This document shows positions 8,104-18,243 of a stretch of 64,000 bases of DNA, one piece after another. Origin of the DNA: Massilia aurea (GTDB lineage: Bacteria; Pseudomonadota; Gammaproteobacteria; Burkholderiales; Burkholderiaceae_D); the NCBI RefSeq assembly GCF_024753205.1, contig NZ_JANUGZ010000003.1:620001-684000 (forward strand), written 5' to 3'. The notes beneath the pieces are model-generated. The model was given only the letters and a program-made list of their open reading frames with translations, had not been told where the DNA came from and did not search any database. Both the position numbers and the translations under genes were made by a program. Within the stretch, counting starts at the first letter, position 1, and every line of letters begins with the position of its first letter.

Positions 8104-9426
8104 TCAAGGACGGACGATGCGGTGAATCATTGGCTCGGCAGCGGGCTGCGTGTCGCCGATCTGGTAAGCCGCCTGCACCTGGCGCACGGCGCGTTCAGCG
8201 GCCTCCGCCGAACGTGCATGCACCATCGCCAGCGGCTGGCCGACGGCGATCTGAGCACGCAGTTCAACCAGGCCCGTCAGGCCCACCGCGAAGTCGATGC
8301 TGTCCTGTGGCCGCACACGGCCGCCGCCTAGCGCGACAACCGCCAGGCCCAGGCCACGGGTGTCGACCGAGACGGCGTAGCCGGCCTGCAGGGCTGGCGC
8401 CGGCACGATGACGGGCGCCGTTTCCAGGTGCGCGTCCGGCTTGTCCATCAGGTCGGCTGGGCCGCCCAGCGCCGTGACCATGCGCGCGAAGCGCTCGGCC
8501 GCTTCGCCCGAATCGAGCGCAGTTTGTAGTTTGGCGCGCGCTTCGGCGTCCGTGCCTGCCAGGCCCGAAATCACCAGCATCTCGGCGCACAGCGCCATCG
8601 TGACTTCGTGCAGGCGTGCCGGGCGCGCCTTGCCGGTCAAGTAATCGATGGCGACGCGCACTTCGACCGCATTGCCGGCTGCGTGGCACAGCGACTCGTT
8701 CATGCCGGTCAGGATGGCCGAGGTGCGGGTGCCGGCGCCATTGCCGACGCTGACGATCGACTCGGCCAGTTCCAGCGATTTCTCCGCCGTCGGCATGAAG
8801 GCGCCGCTGCCCACCTTCACGTCCATCACCAGCGCATCGAGCCCTGCCGACAATTTTTTCGACAGGATCGAGCCGGTAATCATGGCCACCGATTCGACGG
8901 TCGCCGTGGTGTCACGGATGCTGTAGAAGCGCTTGTCGGCCGGCGCCAGCTGGGCGGTCTGGCCGATGATGGCGACGCCCACGTCCTTGACGACACGGCG
9001 GAAGGTGTCCGGGTCGGGCACGGTGCTGTAGCCGGGGATCGCGTCGAACTTGTCGAGCGTGCCGCCGGTGTGGCCCAGGCCCCGGCCCGAGATCATCGGC
9101 ACAAAGCCGCCACAGGCTGCGATCATCGGGCCGAGCATCAGCGAGACAACGTCGCCGACACCGCCGGTCGAGTGCTTGTCGACGACCGGGCCTGGCAGGT
9201 CCAGTGATGTCCACTCCATGACCTGGCCCGAGTCGCGCATCGCCAGCGTGAAGGCGACGCGTTCATCCATCGTCATGTCGTTGAAGTAGACCGCCATTGC
9301 CAGCGCGGCGATCTGGCCTTCGGTAACGCTGCCGTCAGGGATGCCGCGGACAAAAAACTGGATCTCTTCGGCCGACAGGATGCCGCCATCGCGTTTTTTG
9401 CGGATGATTTCTTGGGGGAGGAACAT
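8104..9426 (-). CDS. deoA: thymidine phosphorylase
   Basis: A 440-residue enzyme of the thymidine/pyrimidine nucleoside phosphorylase family. It cleaves thymidine (and deoxyuridine) with phosphate to base plus deoxyribose 1-phosphate, the substrate of DeoB. Visible motifs are [11 protein letters not shown] (phosphate/glycine loop) and the family signature [20 protein letters not shown]. The length equals the E. coli enzyme (440). It is followed by cdd; upstream, a 167-base gap containing a hairpin repeat pair separates it from the aldehyde dehydrogenase gene, so the operon may be partly uncoupled here. Confidence 0.97.
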   Translation of the reverse strand: MFLPQEIIRKKRDGGILSAEEIQFFVRGIPDGSVTEGQIAALAMAVYFNDMTMDERVAFTLAMRDSGQVMEWTSLDLPGPVVDKHSTGGVGDVVSLMLGPMIAACGGFVPMISGRGLGHTGGTLDKFDAIPGYSTVPDPDTFRRVVKDVGVAIIGQTAQLAPADKRFYSIRDTTATVESVAMITGSILSKKLSAGLDALVMDVKVGSGAFMPTAEKSLELAESIVSVGNGAGTRTSAILTGMNESLCHAAGNAVEVRVAIDYLTGKARPARLHEVTMALCAEMLVISGLAGTDAEARAKLQTALDSGEAAERFARMVTALGGPADLMDKPDAHLETAPVIVPAPALQAGYAVSVDTRGLGLAVVALGGGRVRPQDSIDFAVGLTGLVELRAQIAVGQPLAMVHARSAEAAERAVRQVQAAYQIGDTQPAAEPMIHRIVRP

Positions 9427-9443
9427 ATTGGTGCTTTCGCGTT

Positions 9444-9555
9444 GTAGGGTGGGCGGGTTCCCCGCCCACGCGGTGATGGTTGGCTTGTGCCAGCCCGCGC
9501 ACGAGAGCGGCGCCGCTACCGATCACCGCGTGGGCGGCATAGCCGCCCACCCTAC
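9444..9555. repeat. paired GTAGGGTGG hairpin repeat, copy 1
   Basis: The gap between deoA and the ALDH gene holds two related palindromes in opposite orientation. Copy 1a (9444-9484) begins GTAGGG and has stem TGGGCGGG/CCCGCCCA (9450-9457, 9461-9468), followed by ACGCGGTGATGGTTGGC. Copy 1b (9521-9555) is the reverse: GATCACCGCG, stem TGGGCGGC/GCCGCCCA (9531-9538, 9542-9549), then CCCTAC. The same arrangement recurs near 47.3 kb and 53.7 kb. The rest of the gap has nothing else that I can identify. Confidence 0.85.
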
Positions 9556-9593
9556 GTCGTCAAGAAGTTAAGGGTTGAAGAAGAGTCAGGACG

Positions 9594-11972
9594 TCAGACG
9601 CCGTATGGAATCCAGACGTTCTTCACCTGGCTCGCATGCTGCAGCACGACACGGCCGCCAGCCTGCTTCGGATCGAACCAGTCGCGCCCTTTCGCGCCGC
9701 CGGTCCAGGTGCGCTTGAGCGTCTCGCTCGACAGGCGCTCGACTTCGGCACACCCCTCGGCGGAACCGTCGTGGCGCCACACGGCATCGATCTCGCCGTG
9801 CGAAGCCAGCGTGCGCGCCAGTTCGTCGCTTGATCCGGTGACGATATTGAGCGCCCCACCCGGCAGGTCCGACGTATCGAGCACCTGGTACAGGTCGATC
9901 GCCGACAGCGGATGCTGCTCCGACGGCACCGCCACCACGCGGTTGCCCAGCGCCAGCGCCGGGGCGACCAGCGAGATGAAGCCCAGCAGCGGGTTCTCGT
10001 TCGGGCACACGATGCCGATCACGCCTACTGGCTCGTTCAGCGCCACGGTGATGCCGTGCATCGGCGGCTGGTGCACCTGGCCGTCGTACTTGTCGGCCCA
10101 CGCGGCCCAGTAGAACAGGCGCTCGACCGAGGCCGCCACTTCGCGCGCGGCGTCGTTCGAGCCGGTCTGCTGCGCAATGCGCGCGGCAAATTCGTCGGCG
10201 CGGATCGCCAGGTTCTCGGCGATGTAGTACAGCACCTGCGCGCGGTTGTGCGCGGTGGCCTTGGCCCAGCCAGCCGCCTTGTGCGCTGCTTCGACGGCGT
10301 TGCGGATGTCCTTGCGGCTGCCTTCGCCGATATCGGCCAGGAACGCGCCGTTCGTGTCATTGATCGCGCGGCTGTAGGCGCCGTCAGGGCGCGCCTGCTT
10401 GCCGCCGATGTACAGCTTGGCGGTGCGGTCGATCGCGAACGGGCTGTCGGCATCCGCCGCTTTTACGGCGCCCTTGGCAGCAAACACCGGCGCGGCAGGC
10501 CGTGCATCTTCCGACAGCGGCGTCAGGTATTCGTACATGCCTTCCTTGCCGCCTTCGCGGCCGTAGCCCGATTCCTTGTAGCCGCCGAAACCGCAGCCTG
10601 CATCGAACTGGTTCGCCGTGTTGATCCAGACCACGCCGGCCTTGATCTGCGGGACAACGTCCAGCGCCAGGCTGATCGACTCGCTCCAGACGCAGGCAGC
10701 CAGGCCGTAGACGGTGTTGTTCGCCAGTTGCACGGCTTCAGCCGGGGTGCGGAAGCTCATCGCCACCAGCACCGGCCCGAAGATTTCGGCCTGCGCCACG
10801 GCGGCTGACGTCGACGCGCCCGTGATCAGGGTTGGCAGGTACCACGAACCGGACGTCGACAGCTCACCGGCCGGTTGCCAGACTTCGCAACCTTCGGCGC
10901 GGGCCGATTCCACCAGGCCGTGGATGCGCTGCTGCTGCACCGGGTCGACCAGTGCGCCGATGTCGTTCGACTTGTCCAGTGGCGAACCGACGCGCAGGGT
11001 TTCCATGCGCGCCTTGACCTTCTTGATGAAACGGTCGTACACCGATTCCTGCACCAAGAGGCGCGAACCGGCGCAGCAGACCTGGCCCTGGTTGAACCAG
11101 ATCGAGTCGACCAGACCTTCGACGGCGGCGTCCAGGTCAGCATCGTCGAACACGATGAACGGCGACTTGCCACCCAGTTCGAGCGACAGCTTCTTGCCGC
11201 TGCCCGCGGTCGACTTGCGGATCAGGCGACCGACTTCGGTCGAGCCGGTGAACGCGATCTTGTCGATGCCCGGATGATTGACGATCGCCTCGCCCACACG
11301 GCCGTCGCCCGTGACGATGTTGACGACGCCAGCCGGCACACCAGCGCGCTGGCAGATTTCGGCAAACAGCAAGGCGGTCAGCGGCGTGTACTCGGCCGGC
11401 TTGAACACCACCGTGTTACCGGCAGCCAGCGCCGGCGCGATCTTCCACGCCAACATCAGGAGCGGGAAGTTCCACGGCACGATCTGGCCGACGACACCGA
11501 CGGCGCGGTAATCCGCGAATTCTTCGGCCTGCAGCTGCGCCCAGCCAGCGTGATGGTAGAAATGACGGGCCACGAGCGGCAGGTCGGCGTCGCGCGTTTC
11601 GCGGATCGTCTTGCCGTTGTCGAGCGTTTCGAGCACGGCGAACAGGCGCGCATGCTTTTGCAGCAGGCGCGAAAGCGCGTACATGATCTTGGCGCGGCCA
11701 TGGCCACCCAGCGCGACCCAGCCCGGCTGCGCGCGGCGCGCAGCTGCCACGGCGCGTTCGACATCGTCGTTCGTCGCCTGCGTGACCTGCGCCAGTTCGA
11801 CGCCATCGGCCGGATTGGTCGTGGCGAACGTTTCGCCGGCGTCGCTCCAGGCGTTGTCGATGAAGAGGCCAAAGCGGCGCTCGTGACCGTCCAGCCATGC
11901 TTGCGCTTCCTTGGTGGTCTCGAGAGCGGGGCCGTAGTCCATGGTCTGAAGAATCTCTTTAATTGTTGGCAT
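9594..11972 (-). CDS. two-domain aldehyde dehydrogenase, ALDH16-like
   Basis: A 792-residue protein with two ALDH domains. The first (about 30-490) is complete: Glu265 in LSLELGGKSP, catalytic Cys299 in NQGQVCCAGSR, and PWNFP and FTGSTEVG of the NAD site. The second (about 510-792) has the Rossmann part (GVIGIVCPNENPLLGF, VTGSSDELA) but no catalytic cysteine motif. This layout is that of bacterial ALDH16. It should oxidise an aldehyde with NAD; the adjacent deoC produces acetaldehyde and glyceraldehyde 3-phosphate, making acetaldehyde a likely substrate (inference). The gene starts 13 bases after the deoC stop, within the leftward nucleoside operon. Confidence 0.93.
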   Translation of the reverse strand: MPTIKEILQTMDYGPALETTKEAQAWLDGHERRFGLFIDNAWSDAGETFATTNPADGVELAQVTQATNDDVERAVAAARRAQPGWVALGGHGRAKIMYALSRLLQKHARLFAVLETLDNGKTIRETRDADLPLVARHFYHHAGWAQLQAEEFADYRAVGVVGQIVPWNFPLLMLAWKIAPALAAGNTVVFKPAEYTPLTALLFAEICQRAGVPAGVVNIVTGDGRVGEAIVNHPGIDKIAFTGSTEVGRLIRKSTAGSGKKLSLELGGKSPFIVFDDADLDAAVEGLVDSIWFNQGQVCCAGSRLLVQESVYDRFIKKVKARMETLRVGSPLDKSNDIGALVDPVQQQRIHGLVESARAEGCEVWQPAGELSTSGSWYLPTLITGASTSAAVAQAEIFGPVLVAMSFRTPAEAVQLANNTVYGLAACVWSESISLALDVVPQIKAGVVWINTANQFDAGCGFGGYKESGYGREGGKEGMYEYLTPLSEDARPAAPVFAAKGAVKAADADSPFAIDRTAKLYIGGKQARPDGAYSRAINDTNGAFLADIGEGSRKDIRNAVEAAHKAAGWAKATAHNRAQVLYYIAENLAIRADEFAARIAQQTGSNDAAREVAASVERLFYWAAWADKYDGQVHQPPMHGITVALNEPVGVIGIVCPNENPLLGFISLVAPALALGNRVVAVPSEQHPLSAIDLYQVLDTSDLPGGALNIVTGSSDELARTLASHGEIDAVWRHDGSAEGCAEVERLSSETLKRTWTGGAKGRDWFDPKQAGGRVVLQHASQVKNVWIPYGV

Positions 11973-11985
11973 GACGTATCCGGAT

Positions 11986-12942
11986 TTAAGGTTGCGCGTG
12001 ACGATGGGCGGCCGAGTAGTTCCCGGTCACGTAGTGCTCAAGCTGGCGTTCGATGTCGGTCAGCAGGCTCGATGCACCGATGCGGAACAAGTGCGGCTGC
12101 AGCCAGTCGTTGCCCAGTTCTTCCTTCATCACGGTCAGGTATTGCAGCGCCGACTTCGCCGTCGAGACGCCGCCGGCCGGCTTGTAGCCGACCTGGAAAC
12201 CGGTCAGTTCGTGGTAGTCGCGAATCGCGCGCACCATCACCAGCGAGACCGGGATGGTGGCGTTCACGCCTTCCTTGCCGGTCGAGGTCTTGATGAAGTC
12301 CGCGCCAGCCATCATGCAGACCCACGAGGCCTTTGCTACATTTTCCAGCGTGACCAGGTCACCGGTGGCCAGGATGGCTTTGACGTGCGCGTCGCCGCAA
12401 GCCTGGCGGTACGCCACCATCTCGTCATACAGCGCCTGCCAGTTGCCGAGCAAGACGTGCTGGCGCGTGATGACGATGTCGATTTCGGTGGCGCCGGCAG
12501 CGACCGACAGTTCGATCTCGCGCAGCTTGGTTTCCATGCTCGACAGGCCGGCCGGGAATGCGGTGGACACCGCGGCGATCGGCAAGCGGCCCTGCAACAC
12601 CTTGACGGCTGGCGTGATCATTTCGTGGTACACGCAGACGGCGCCCGTGCTCAGGGTCTCGAGACCCAGTGCCTGCATCAGGTCCGCGCGCAGCGGGCGC
12701 ATCGCCTTCATGCACAGGCGCTCGACGCGGCCTGGCGTGTCGTCGCCCGACAGCGTGGTCAGGTCCATGCACTCGATCGCGCGCACCAGCCATGCGGCCT
12801 GGTATTCCTTCTTCACCGTGCGGCGGTTCGCCAGGCTCGCGGCGCGGCGGTCGGCTGCGTTGCGGTTGACCTTGAGACTGTTGATCAGGCCAAGGTCCAG
12901 GTCCATGGCGACGTTGCGTTTGAAGTCCAGCGGCTGGCTCAT
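11986..12942 (-). CDS. deoC: deoxyribose-phosphate aldolase
   Basis: A 318-residue class I aldolase cleaving deoxyribose 5-phosphate to acetaldehyde and glyceraldehyde 3-phosphate. The Schiff-base Lys218 lies in ADFIKTSTGKEG, with Asp155 (EIDIV) and Lys254 (VGYKPAGGVST) completing the catalytic set. The start ATG at 12942 overlaps the deoB stop by four bases (ATGA); the open frame extends upstream, but only as overlap with deoB. The protein is about 55 residues longer at the N-terminus than the E. coli enzyme, as in the longer DERA subgroup. It takes the product of DeoB directly. Confidence 0.96.
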   Translation of the reverse strand: MSQPLDFKRNVAMDLDLGLINSLKVNRNAADRRAASLANRRTVKKEYQAAWLVRAIECMDLTTLSGDDTPGRVERLCMKAMRPLRADLMQALGLETLSTGAVCVYHEMITPAVKVLQGRLPIAAVSTAFPAGLSSMETKLREIELSVAAGATEIDIVITRQHVLLGNWQALYDEMVAYRQACGDAHVKAILATGDLVTLENVAKASWVCMMAGADFIKTSTGKEGVNATIPVSLVMVRAIRDYHELTGFQVGYKPAGGVSTAKSALQYLTVMKEELGNDWLQPHLFRIGASSLLTDIERQLEHYVTGNYSAAHRHAQP

Positions 12943-14132
12943 AGCTGTGCGATTCCGTTCGAGAGTGGTTTGACGCCAAGGTGCTTGGCCAGCGTGGCGC
13001 CGATATCCGAGAAGGTGTCTGCCACTGGCAGCTCCTGCGGCGCGACGTTCGGGCCGAAGAAGATCATCGGGATGTATTCGCGGGTGTGGTCCGAACCCGG
13101 CGCGGTTGGGTCGCACCCGTGGTCGGCGGTGAGTACGACCAGGTCGCCGTCCTTCAGCTTGGCCATGAATTCTGGCAGGCGCGCGTCCAGTTCGTGCAGC
13201 GCGTTGGCGTAGCCGGCGACGTCGCGGCGGTGGCCGAAGTGCATGTCGAAGTCGACGAAGTTGACGAACGTGAGCGACTTGTCGCCCGCTTCGTCGGTGA
13301 CTTCGAGCAGGCGGTCAAAGAGCGCCATATTGTCCGGGCCCTTGATCAGGCGCGTGACGCCCTGCCCTGCATAGATGTCGCTGATCTTGCCGAGGGCGAA
13401 GACGTCGCCGCCCGCGTCCTTGACGTGATCCAGCAGCGTCGGCGCGACTGGCGGCACCGCGTAGTCGTGGCGGTTCGATGTGCGCTTGTAGTCGCCGTTG
13501 GCGCCCGTGAACGGACGCGCAATCACGCGGCCGATGTTGTACGGCTTGACCAGTTCATAGGCCGCTTCGCAGACGGCGTACAGGCGCTCGAGGCCAAAGT
13601 GCTCTTCGTGCGCGGCGATCTGCAGCACCGAGTCGGCCGACGTGTACAGGATCGGCTTGCCGGTGGCGACGTGTTCATCGCCGAAATCGTTGATGACGGT
13701 GGTGCCCGAGGCGTGGCAGTTGGCCAGCCAGCCCGGCACGCCGGTCAGTTCCTGCAGCTTGTCAGTGAGCTCCTTCGGGAACGACGGCACGGTCTTCGGG
13801 AAGTAACCCCAGTCGAACAGCACCGGCACGCCGGCGATTTCCCAGTGGCCGCTTTGCGTGTCCTTGCCGGTCGACTGTTCGCGCGCGATGCCCCAGGCGC
13901 CGGTGAAACCGTCGCGCTGGCTGAAACCCGGCGCCCATTCGCCGCTGGCCTTATGGCCGGCCGCGCCCAGGCCGAGGCGCTCGAGGTTCGGCAGCGCCAT
14001 CGGCTTGCCTTCTTTCGCGGCCCATTCGGCGATGTGGCCGAAGGTGTTGGCATCAAGATCGCCATATTTGTCGGCGTCGGGCAGCGCGCCCAGGCCGAAG
14101 GAGTCCAGCAGGAGGATGAATGCACGGGACAT
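12939..14132 (-). CDS. deoB: phosphopentomutase
   Basis: A 397-residue metal-dependent mutase of the alkaline phosphatase superfamily, converting (deoxy)ribose 1-phosphate to 5-phosphate. The N-terminal metal motif LLDSFGLGALPDA and the C-terminal TADHGCDPT and SDHTREYIP motifs hold the metal ligands, and DTQSGHWEI carries the phosphorylated Thr region. The length is close to the usual 390-410. It lies between the purine nucleoside phosphorylase and deoC, overlapping deoC by four bases, so it supplies the aldolase with substrate from both purine and pyrimidine phosphorylases. Confidence 0.97.
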   Translation of the reverse strand: MSRAFILLLDSFGLGALPDADKYGDLDANTFGHIAEWAAKEGKPMALPNLERLGLGAAGHKASGEWAPGFSQRDGFTGAWGIAREQSTGKDTQSGHWEIAGVPVLFDWGYFPKTVPSFPKELTDKLQELTGVPGWLANCHASGTTVINDFGDEHVATGKPILYTSADSVLQIAAHEEHFGLERLYAVCEAAYELVKPYNIGRVIARPFTGANGDYKRTSNRHDYAVPPVAPTLLDHVKDAGGDVFALGKISDIYAGQGVTRLIKGPDNMALFDRLLEVTDEAGDKSLTFVNFVDFDMHFGHRRDVAGYANALHELDARLPEFMAKLKDGDLVVLTADHGCDPTAPGSDHTREYIPMIFFGPNVAPQELPVADTFSDIGATLAKHLGVKPLSNGIAQL

Positions 14133-14159
14133 TGGATCGCTCGCTTTCGGTAAGTGTGA

Positions 14160-15002
14160 TTAAGCGTCTGCGCGTGGGGTCGAACCAAGGCGCTCGATAT
14201 ACGCATGGATCAGCGTGACCATGTCCTTGGCCGCGATCGCCGCGTACTTCAGGGTCTGCTCGTGCGACAGCGCGAACGGCGACAGGCCTTCGGCCAGATT
14301 CGTGATTGCCGAAACGGCCGTCACTTTCAGGCCGCAGTGGCGCGCCGCGATCACTTCGGGGATCAGCGACATGCCGACGACATCGGCGCCCAGCGTCTTG
14401 AAGGCGCGGATTTCGGCGACGGTCTCGAAGTGCGGACCGGCGGCGGCCAGGTACACGCCTTCGTTCAGCACGATGCCCTTTTCTTTGGCGACGGCCTTGA
14501 CCTGCTCGCGCGTCTCGGCATCGTAGGCATTGGACATGCTGAAGAAGCGCGGGCCGAAGCGCTCGTCGTTCGGGCCCGACATCGGGCTGCCCGGCAAGAA
14601 GTTGATGTGGTCGGTGATCGCGACCAGCGAGCCGGCATCGGCTTCGATGTTCAGCGAGCCGGCGGCATTGGTCACGAACAGCAGTTCGCAGCCGATCTGC
14701 TTCAGGGTACGCACGGCGTTGGTCATCACGCCCGGACCGTAGCCTTCGTAGAAGTGGCCGCGGCCTTTCATGCAGGCGACCGGCACGCCGGCCAGTTCGC
14801 CCAGCACCAGTTCACCGGCGTGACCGTGCACGGTGCTGATCGGGAAGCCCGGCAGGTCGGCGTAGCTGATCGACACGGCATCCGTCATCTGTTCGGCCAG
14901 CACACCCAGTCCGGAGCCGAGGATCAGCGCGACGCGCGGTGCAAAGCCCGGCTTGCGGGCGCGGATGATGTCGGCGGCGTCGAACGGGAGATTGCTGGAC
15001 AT
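14160..15002 (-). CDS. xapA: purine nucleoside phosphorylase, xanthosine phosphorylase type
   Basis: A 280-residue enzyme of the trimeric (low-molecular-mass) PNP family, phosphorolysing inosine/guanosine/xanthosine to base and pentose 1-phosphate. Motifs: LILGSGLG, FPISTVHGHAGEL, the conserved GPHFETVAEIR and NLAEG. The start at 15002 has AAGGA seven bases upstream; the frame remains open further but has no better site. It resembles XapA/PNPase II more than DeoD, but exact base preference cannot be read. It is the first gene of the leftward operon; the minus strand has TATAAT at 15097-15092 as a candidate -10. Confidence 0.92.
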   Translation of the reverse strand: MSSNLPFDAADIIRARKPGFAPRVALILGSGLGVLAEQMTDAVSISYADLPGFPISTVHGHAGELVLGELAGVPVACMKGRGHFYEGYGPGVMTNAVRTLKQIGCELLFVTNAAGSLNIEADAGSLVAITDHINFLPGSPMSGPNDERFGPRFFSMSNAYDAETREQVKAVAKEKGIVLNEGVYLAAAGPHFETVAEIRAFKTLGADVVGMSLIPEVIAARHCGLKVTAVSAITNLAEGLSPFALSHEQTLKYAAIAAKDMVTLIHAYIERLGSTPRADA

Positions 15003-15077
15003 GTTATTCCTTGTGAGGTCTGGTGATGTGGGGAGATGGGGGTAAGGCTGGAGCGGCCTTCGCAGGCGCGGCGGCAT

Positions 15078-15249
15078 CTGGTCAGCTGAATATTATAACT
15101 ATGCATGAATGCCGATATGTATGGCAAATACACTTTTTCTTCCCGATTTATATGTTTTCGCGATAAATTAGCAGGACCACGCCAACGTTGACGGCGCCAT
15201 GACAAATGTCTAGCATTGCCGGACATAAGTTTAAATCATTTGCCGAGCG
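15078..15249. promoter_or_regulatory. divergent promoter region between xapA and psuK
   Basis: An AT-rich intergenic stretch between the leftward nucleoside operon and the rightward pseudouridine genes. The minus strand carries TATAAT (15097-15092), about 90 bases before xapA. The region TTTTTCTTCCCGATTTATAT (15133-15152) is strikingly AT-rich for this genome. No clear large dyad was found. The HTH-bearing kinase encoded next door is a candidate regulator of this region. Confidence 0.4.
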
Positions 15250-16356
15250 ATGCCCAAAAAAGACCAGTTGTACGAGCTGATCCGCGCCAACCCGTTCATC
15301 TCCCAGCAAGACCTGGCGGCGCGCCTCGGCCTGTCGCGCTCGGCTGTCGCGAACTACATTGCTACGCTCGTGCGCGAGCGGCGCATCCTCGGCCGCGCCT
15401 ATGTGCTGCCGGATCACCGCCCCGTCGTCTGCATCGGCGCGTCGAATCTCGACCGCAAGCTGCGCTCGCTCGGCCCGCTCGCCTTGGGCACGTCGAATCC
15501 GGCGCGCCAGACCGAGTCGTTCGGCGGCGTGGCGCGCAATATCGCCGAGAACCTCGCGCGCCTCGGCGCTCCCACCAGCCTCATCACCGCAGTCGGCCCG
15601 GACGCCTCGGGCCGCGCGCTGCTTGCGCATGCCGACGAAGCGGGCATCGACACGCGCAGCGTGCTGCTGGTCGACGGCGCGGCCAGCGGCACCTACACGG
15701 CGGTGCTCGATGAGGATGGCGAGATGCGCGTCGCGCTGGCCGACATGGCGATCAACGACGCGCTCACGCCCGCATTCTTCGCCAGCCGCGCGCCGCAGCG
15801 CGCCGGCGCCGCGCTGATCGTGGCCGACCTGAACCTGCCGCAGGATGCCGTGGCCGGGTTGCTGGGCGACGCGCTGGCGGGCGGCGTGCCGATGGTGGTC
15901 GTCGCCGTGTCCGAACCGAAGATCAACCGCCTGCCGCGCGACCTGCGTGGCCTGCGCCTGTTGATCCTGAACCTCGGCGAACTGGCAGAACGCGCCGGCC
16001 GCGCGATGGACAGCGAGGCCGCGATCTCGCGCGCCTGCCTGGATTTGCAGGCCGACGGCGCGCAGGACGTGATCGTCACGCGCGGCGCGCAGGGCGTCAT
16101 GTTCACGACACCCGACGGCCTGCGCAGCCTGGCAGCGCCGGCCGTCGACGTGGTCGACGTCACCGGCGCCGGCGACGCGTTTGCCGCCGCCGTCTGCTGG
16201 AGCCTGTACAGCGGCGCTACTTCGCTCGACCTGGCCTGCCGCCGCGGCCTGGCCCTGTCCGCCATGACCATCGGCTGCGCGCAGACCGTCTGCCCCCAAC
16301 TTGCGCCCGGCTTGCTCGATCAACCGGCCGACAGCCAACTCCTTATTACTGATTAA
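15250..16356 (+). CDS. psuK: PfkB-family pseudouridine kinase with N-terminal winged HTH
   Basis: A 368-residue fusion. Residues 1-55 form a winged helix-turn-helix (LYELIRANPFISQQDLAARL then GLSRSAVANYIATL). The remainder is a PfkB sugar/nucleoside kinase: SFGGVARNIAENLARLGAP is signature one and DVTGAGDAFAAAV signature two, with the catalytic Asp in GAGD. The assignment as pseudouridine kinase rests on the adjacent psuG, since pseudouridine 5'-phosphate is the PsuG substrate. HTH-fused PfkB kinases are known (for example E. coli YeiI). The HTH may let it regulate its own divergent promoter (inference). Confidence 0.88.
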   Translation: MPKKDQLYELIRANPFISQQDLAARLGLSRSAVANYIATLVRERRILGRAYVLPDHRPVVCIGASNLDRKLRSLGPLALGTSNPARQTESFGGVARNIAENLARLGAPTSLITAVGPDASGRALLAHADEAGIDTRSVLLVDGAASGTYTAVLDEDGEMRVALADMAINDALTPAFFASRAPQRAGAALIVADLNLPQDAVAGLLGDALAGGVPMVVVAVSEPKINRLPRDLRGLRLLILNLGELAERAGRAMDSEAAISRACLDLQADGAQDVIVTRGAQGVMFTTPDGLRSLAAPAVDVVDVTGAGDAFAAAVCWSLYSGATSLDLACRRGLALSAMTIGCAQTVCPQLAPGLLDQPADSQLLITD

Positions 16357-16369
16357 CCAGAGACCTCCC

Positions 16370-17287
<918 letters not shown>

Positions 17288-17306
17288 GTCGTTAGCGTAG
17301 CCGCCC

Positions 17307-18215
17307 ATGTCGATCGACCTGAAACAACTGAAGTACTTCCTGGCGGTGGCTGAAGAAAAGAGCTTCAGCCGCGCTGCCGAGCGCCTGCACATTTCGCAGC
17401 CGCCGCTGTCGCAGCAGATCATGAAGCTTGAAAGCGAACTGGGGGTGCGCCTGTTTACCCGCACCACGCGCAGCTTCGAGCTAACAGTGGCCGGGCGCGC
17501 GCTGATGGTCGAGGCGGCCGACCTGCTGGGCCGGATGCGCATGACGATCGACACCATCCGCCAGATCGACCGCGGCCAGGTGGGCCGGCTGCGCGTGGGC
17601 ATCGTCGGCTCGGCGATGTGGGGCCCGATCCCCGGCCTGCTCGAACGCTTCCAGACCGATTTCCCGCGCGTGACGTGGACGATCCACGAGCTGGGGCCGA
17701 ACGACCAGTGGGAGGCGCTGCGCAACAAGCAGATCGACGTGGGCTTCTGGCGCGAGCCGCGCATCGAGCCGGACGTGCTGAAGGCCGCCAACCTGCGCCA
17801 GGAGCTGTGCTTCAAGGAGCAGTTCTGCGTGGCAGTCAATGCGCGCCATCCGCTGGCGGGCCGCGATGCGATCTCGCTGCTCGACATCGCCGGCGAGCCG
17901 ATGCTGACGCTGCACCTGGACCAGTCGGCCGAGCCGCGCTACCTGATGCAATGCTGCGTGAACGCGGGCTTCGAGCCGACCATCTTCCAGGAAGCGGCCG
18001 AGCCACAGACGCTGCTGGCGATGGTCGGCGCCGGCCTGGGCGTGGCCCTGATGCCGGAAACGACGAGCCGCATTGGCTGGCCGGGGGTGCGCTTCCTGCC
18101 AATTAATGCGCATGCGCCGTCGGCCAACCTGTATATCAGTTACCCGGCGCAGGACGATGCGCCGGTGGTGCGGGCGTTTCTGAAAATCCTGTTCCCGGAT
18201 TCACCAGCCGAGTAA
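17307..18215 (+). CDS. LysR-family transcriptional regulator
   Basis: A 302-residue LTTR. The N-terminal winged helix (residues 1-60: LKQLKYFLAVAEEKSFSRAA, then LHISQPPLSQQI) is typical; residues 90-295 form the periplasmic-binding-protein-like effector domain (LRVGIVGSAMWGPIPGLLER). It starts 20 bases after psuG in the same direction and may be co-transcribed with psuKG. The target is unclear: it could control the pseudouridine/nucleoside genes or the following carotenoid operon. The effector is unknown. Confidence 0.92.
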   Translation: MSIDLKQLKYFLAVAEEKSFSRAAERLHISQPPLSQQIMKLESELGVRLFTRTTRSFELTVAGRALMVEAADLLGRMRMTIDTIRQIDRGQVGRLRVGIVGSAMWGPIPGLLERFQTDFPRVTWTIHELGPNDQWEALRNKQIDVGFWREPRIEPDVLKAANLRQELCFKEQFCVAVNARHPLAGRDAISLLDIAGEPMLTLHLDQSAEPRYLMQCCVNAGFEPTIFQEAAEPQTLLAMVGAGLGVALMPETTSRIGWPGVRFLPINAHAPSANLYISYPAQDDAPVVRAFLKILFPDSPAE

Positions 18216-18243
18216 ACAATCGAACCGTTTTTGTCCCGTAAAG

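Noticed and set aside
9594..10441. The second ALDH domain lacking its cysteine as a frameshifted or decaying gene
   Set aside because: The frame is continuous to a normal stop and the layout equals bacterial ALDH16 proteins, in which the second domain naturally lacks catalytic residues.
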